A DNA stretch of 64,000 bases, taken from UBA9926 sp023261215. Its GTDB lineage: Bacteria > Pseudomonadota > Gammaproteobacteria > Pseudomonadales > Azotimanducaceae. Positions within the stretch are counted from its first letter, which is position 1; each line of letters starts with the position of its first letter. The position numbers and the translations under genes were made by a program. The notes beneath the pieces are model-generated. The model saw nothing but the letters and a program-made list of their open reading frames with translations. It ran no database searches and was not told the DNA's origin. The DNA lies in NCBI GenBank assembly GCA_038136035.1, contig JAYPYV010000005.1, forward strand, positions 34,398-98,397, read 5' to 3'. Shown in pieces: positions 61,863 through 64,000 of the stretch.

Positions 61863-63224
61863 GTGGATTTATCAGCATTCAAAGCTTACGACATCAGAGG
61901 TCGAATTCCTGATCAGCTTAATGTCGATTTGGCGGAGCAGATCGGCTTAGCTTACGCCGCTTGGTTGAAGCCTCGCAATGTGGTGGTTGGGCATGACATC
62001 AGGTTAACAAGTCCAGAATTGACCGAGGCCGTCATCAGTGGGCTCCGAAAAGCCGGCGTCCATTGTCATTTCATCGGGGAGTGCGGAACCGAAGAGATCT
62101 ATTTTGCCACCGACCATTTCGAAATGGACGGTGGGATCATGGTGACCGCAAGTCACAACCCCAAGGACTACAACGGGATGAAGTTCGTGCGAGAGCAGAG
62201 TCGGCCCGTGAGTGGAGACGATGGGTTAGGAGAGATTCGTGCGTTGGTCGCGTCAGGGCAACTGAACGTTCCGGCCAATCAAGCACCAGGCACGCGCTCT
62301 AACCTAGATCACCGGCCGGCTTATATCGATCACTTGTTGCAGTATGTTGACGCTCCTTCCCTCAAACCGCTCCGAATCGTGACCAATGCCGGTCATGGCG
62401 GCGCGGGCACGGTGATCGATGCGCTCGAACCGCATCTACCCATTGAATTTATTAAGATTCATCATGAGCCGAACGGTCACTTCCCGGAAGGTGTCCCCAA
62501 CCCGTTGCTGATCGAAAACCGCGCACCAACAATCGAAGCGATTCGCTCCTCTAAGGCAGACTTTGGTATTGCGTGGGATGGCGATTTTGACCGCTGTTTC
62601 TTCTTTGATCATGAAGGACGATTCATTGAGGGTTATTACATGGTGGGGCTCCTGGCGGCTTCGTTTCTAGAGCGCGAACCCGGCGCCGCGATCGCTTATG
62701 ACCCGAGACTGACCTGGAATACAGAAGACATTGTTCGTGAGGCTGGGGGGCGGCCCATCATGAGCAAGACGGGGCATGCGTTCTTCAAGGCGACTTTGCG
62801 CCATGAAAACGCGATTTACGGTGGTGAGATGAGCGCCCATCACTACTTCCGAGATTTTGCATCGTGTGACAGTGGCATGATTCCCTGGCTATTGGTTGCC
62901 GAAATGATGTCTAAGCGAGACCAATCGCTTGCTGAGTTGGTTGATGCTCGAATGGCTCGCTATCCAGCAAGTGGCGAAATCAACCGAAAGGTCGAAGATG
63001 CGAGCGCGACGATCAGCGAGATCCGGGCAGCGTTTGAAGGCGATGCAGAAGGCGTCGATACCACGGATGGCATTAGCCTCTCATTCGCGGATTGGCGGTT
63101 TAATCTGCGCATGTCGAACACGGAGCCGGTCATCCGACTAAATGTGGAAAGCCGGGGTGATGTCAGTCTGATGGAAGAAAAAACTGAGATGCTATTGGGT
63201 ATGATCGGTGGCGACCTTGCTTAG
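61863..63224 (+). CDS. phosphomannomutase/phosphoglucomutase
   Basis: A 453-residue alpha-D-phosphohexomutase of the AlgC/ManB family, interconverting hexose 1- and 6-phosphates for polysaccharide or LPS synthesis. Key parts: FKAYDIRGRIP at the start, the phospho-Ser loop TASHNPKDYNG, the metal loop AWDGDFDRCFF, the sugar loop GGEMSAHHYF and the C-terminal RMSNTEPVIRLN. The GTG at 61863 matches relatives' N-termini; TACAAT at 61829-61834 could be its -10, which would place transcription start after the upstream ATG at 61833. Confidence 0.93.
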   Translation: MDLSAFKAYDIRGRIPDQLNVDLAEQIGLAYAAWLKPRNVVVGHDIRLTSPELTEAVISGLRKAGVHCHFIGECGTEEIYFATDHFEMDGGIMVTASHNPKDYNGMKFVREQSRPVSGDDGLGEIRALVASGQLNVPANQAPGTRSNLDHRPAYIDHLLQYVDAPSLKPLRIVTNAGHGGAGTVIDALEPHLPIEFIKIHHEPNGHFPEGVPNPLLIENRAPTIEAIRSSKADFGIAWDGDFDRCFFFDHEGRFIEGYYMVGLLAASFLEREPGAAIAYDPRLTWNTEDIVREAGGRPIMSKTGHAFFKATLRHENAIYGGEMSAHHYFRDFASCDSGMIPWLLVAEMMSKRDQSLAELVDARMARYPASGEINRKVEDASATISEIRAAFEGDAEGVDTTDGISLSFADWRFNLRMSNTEPVIRLNVESRGDVSLMEEKTEMLLGMIGGDLA

Positions 63225-63269
63225 CCGCTCCGTCAGCGTCCCCAGCGGCCATCGGACGGTCCGCTTACG

Positions 63270-64000
63270 GTGAGTTGGCTTGGTGGACTTTTGGGGGGGA
63301 CCCTGGGCTTTGCGATTGGCGGCCCAATTGGTGCCATTCTCGGTGCGATTGCCGGCAACTCGATCGCTGAGCGCTCTGGCCAGACGTTCGATCAAGCCTC
63401 TAAGCAAACGATCTTTTTTACGTCCTTATTTGCCATGCTGGGTAGCCTTGCCAAGGCGGATGGCAGAGTGTCTAAGGCTGAAATTGCGTTTGTCGAGAAA
63501 CTGATGCGTGAGCAATTGCGCTTGGATTCCAGCGCACGTCAGGTCGCCATCGAGATTTTCAATGAGGCAAAACAACGACCCGCGTCCTTCGAAGCCTATG
63601 CGCGACAATTCGCAGAGGTGTTCCGCAGCGAGCCGGAACAGGGCGAAATGTTACTCAGATTGCTCTTGCAAGCCGCGATGGCTGACGGCGAGCTGCATGA
63701 CGACGAAGTGCGTTTTCTTCGAGGTGCTGCCGCACAGTTCAGACTCGAGCAGGTTTTTGAACAATTGCTGAGTGGGCTGTCTTCGGAGGGGGCAGTTGAT
63801 CGTCTGGAGGCCAGTTATGCCCTACTCGAGAGCGAACCCAGCGACGATCTGGCAGTGATCAAGAAACGATATCGTAAGCTGGCGATGAAATATCATCCAG
63901 ATCGCATTCAGAGCCAAGGTTTGCCTCCAGAATTGATCCAAGCCGCCGAAGCTAAATTCAAAGAAATTCAAGATGCGTATGATCGAATCGAGCGCGCGCG
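63270..64000 (+). CDS. djlA: DjlA-type membrane co-chaperone, cut by window edge
   Basis: 243 residues, nearly complete. It starts at a GTG with a Gly-rich membrane segment (LGGTLGFAIGGPIGAILGAI), followed by a TerB-like acidic helical domain (DGRVSKAEIAFVEKLM and ADGELHDDEVRFLRG) and a C-terminal J-domain with the HPD triad (MKYHPDRI). This three-part layout defines DjlA, which recruits DnaK at the membrane. Only the last few residues are missing. Confidence 0.9.
   Translation, partial: MSWLGGLLGGTLGFAIGGPIGAILGAIAGNSIAERSGQTFDQASKQTIFFTSLFAMLGSLAKADGRVSKAEIAFVEKLMREQLRLDSSARQVAIEIFNEAKQRPASFEAYARQFAEVFRSEPEQGEMLLRLLLQAAMADGELHDDEVRFLRGAAAQFRLEQVFEQLLSGLSSEGAVDRLEASYALLESEPSDDLAVIKKRYRKLAMKYHPDRIQSQGLPPELIQAAEAKFKEIQDAYDRIERA

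Noticed and set aside
1..64000. CRISPR arrays, prophage or plasmid genes, rRNA and tRNA genes
   Set aside because: No direct-repeat arrays, phage structural or integrase genes, or RNA genes were recognised on reading either strand.

Overview
The window looks like a contig scaffold from a gammaproteobacterium, probably a marine or free-living heterotroph recovered as a draft or metagenome assembly. The evidence is a GC content a little above 50 percent by eye, gammaproteobacterial-type genes (DjlA-type co-chaperone, DUF3080-type lipoprotein, split PntAa/PntAb/PntB, GlcDEF, FxsA), many acyl-CoA enzymes and four runs of exactly 100 N. At least three N runs are placeholders for longer missing sequence inside or next to genes. 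The taxonomic call is inference; no rRNA or tRNA gene is visible.

Layout. 1-2.8 kb: edge of an ABC exporter, an acyl-CoA dehydrogenase (ACAD) and FxsA. 3.0-8.7 kb: a tightly packed run of alpha/beta hydrolase, enoyl-CoA hydratase, MoxR/CbbQ-type AAA+ ATPase, large CbbO/NorD-type VWA protein and VOC protein. 9-13.6 kb: MFS exporter, alpha/beta hydrolase overlapping pdxA, and a PanE-like reductase. 13.9-16.5 kb: a two-subunit-type ACAD pair ending in a clear terminator. 16.9-19.7 kb: a methyltransferase-like protein with a signal peptide, a VOC protein and a beta-lactamase-fold serine hydrolase. 19.9-20.9 kb: a 55-residue double-glycine-leader peptide followed 15 nt later by a rhomboid protease with all catalytic residues; this is the best candidate for an undescribed system. 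20.9-23.7 kb: transhydrogenase pntAa-pntAb-pntB. 24.3-29.4 kb: carboxyltransferase, DsbD/ScsB-like protein and two MaoC hydratase subunits. 29.7-31.7 kb: a RAYT-type transposase, an ExbD without ExbB and a truncated histidine phosphatase. 31.7-35.4 kb: a complete TatT-P-Q-M type TRAP transporter. 35.4-38.2 kb: aminotransferase and a cytosolic-type gamma-glutamyltransferase. 38.3-42.0 kb: an overlapping pair of ABC exporter half-transporters. 42.3-45.2 kb: GST and a second ACAD pair. 45.2-51.1 kb: metallo-hydrolase, GAF/HD-GYP protein, glutamine-synthetase-like ligase with an SCP2-like partner, and ribBA. 51.3-55.1 kb: glycolate oxidase glcDEF. 55.1-64 kb: a divergent ornithine carbamoyltransferase, SRAP protein, acyl-CoA ligase, a secreted gamma-glutamyltransferase, a DUF3080-like lipoprotein, phosphomannomutase/phosphoglucomutase, and a DjlA-type co-chaperone running off the edge.

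How it fits together. Five ACADs, an acyl-CoA ligase, an enoyl-CoA hydratase, MaoC hydratases and a carboxyltransferase point to catabolism of fatty acids or more complex acyl chains. Transhydrogenase and glycolate oxidase link to redox and C2 metabolism, and the TRAP, MFS and ABC systems handle import and export. Genes are densely packed: many neighbours overlap by 1-20 nt, and four convergent pairs share their 3' ends.
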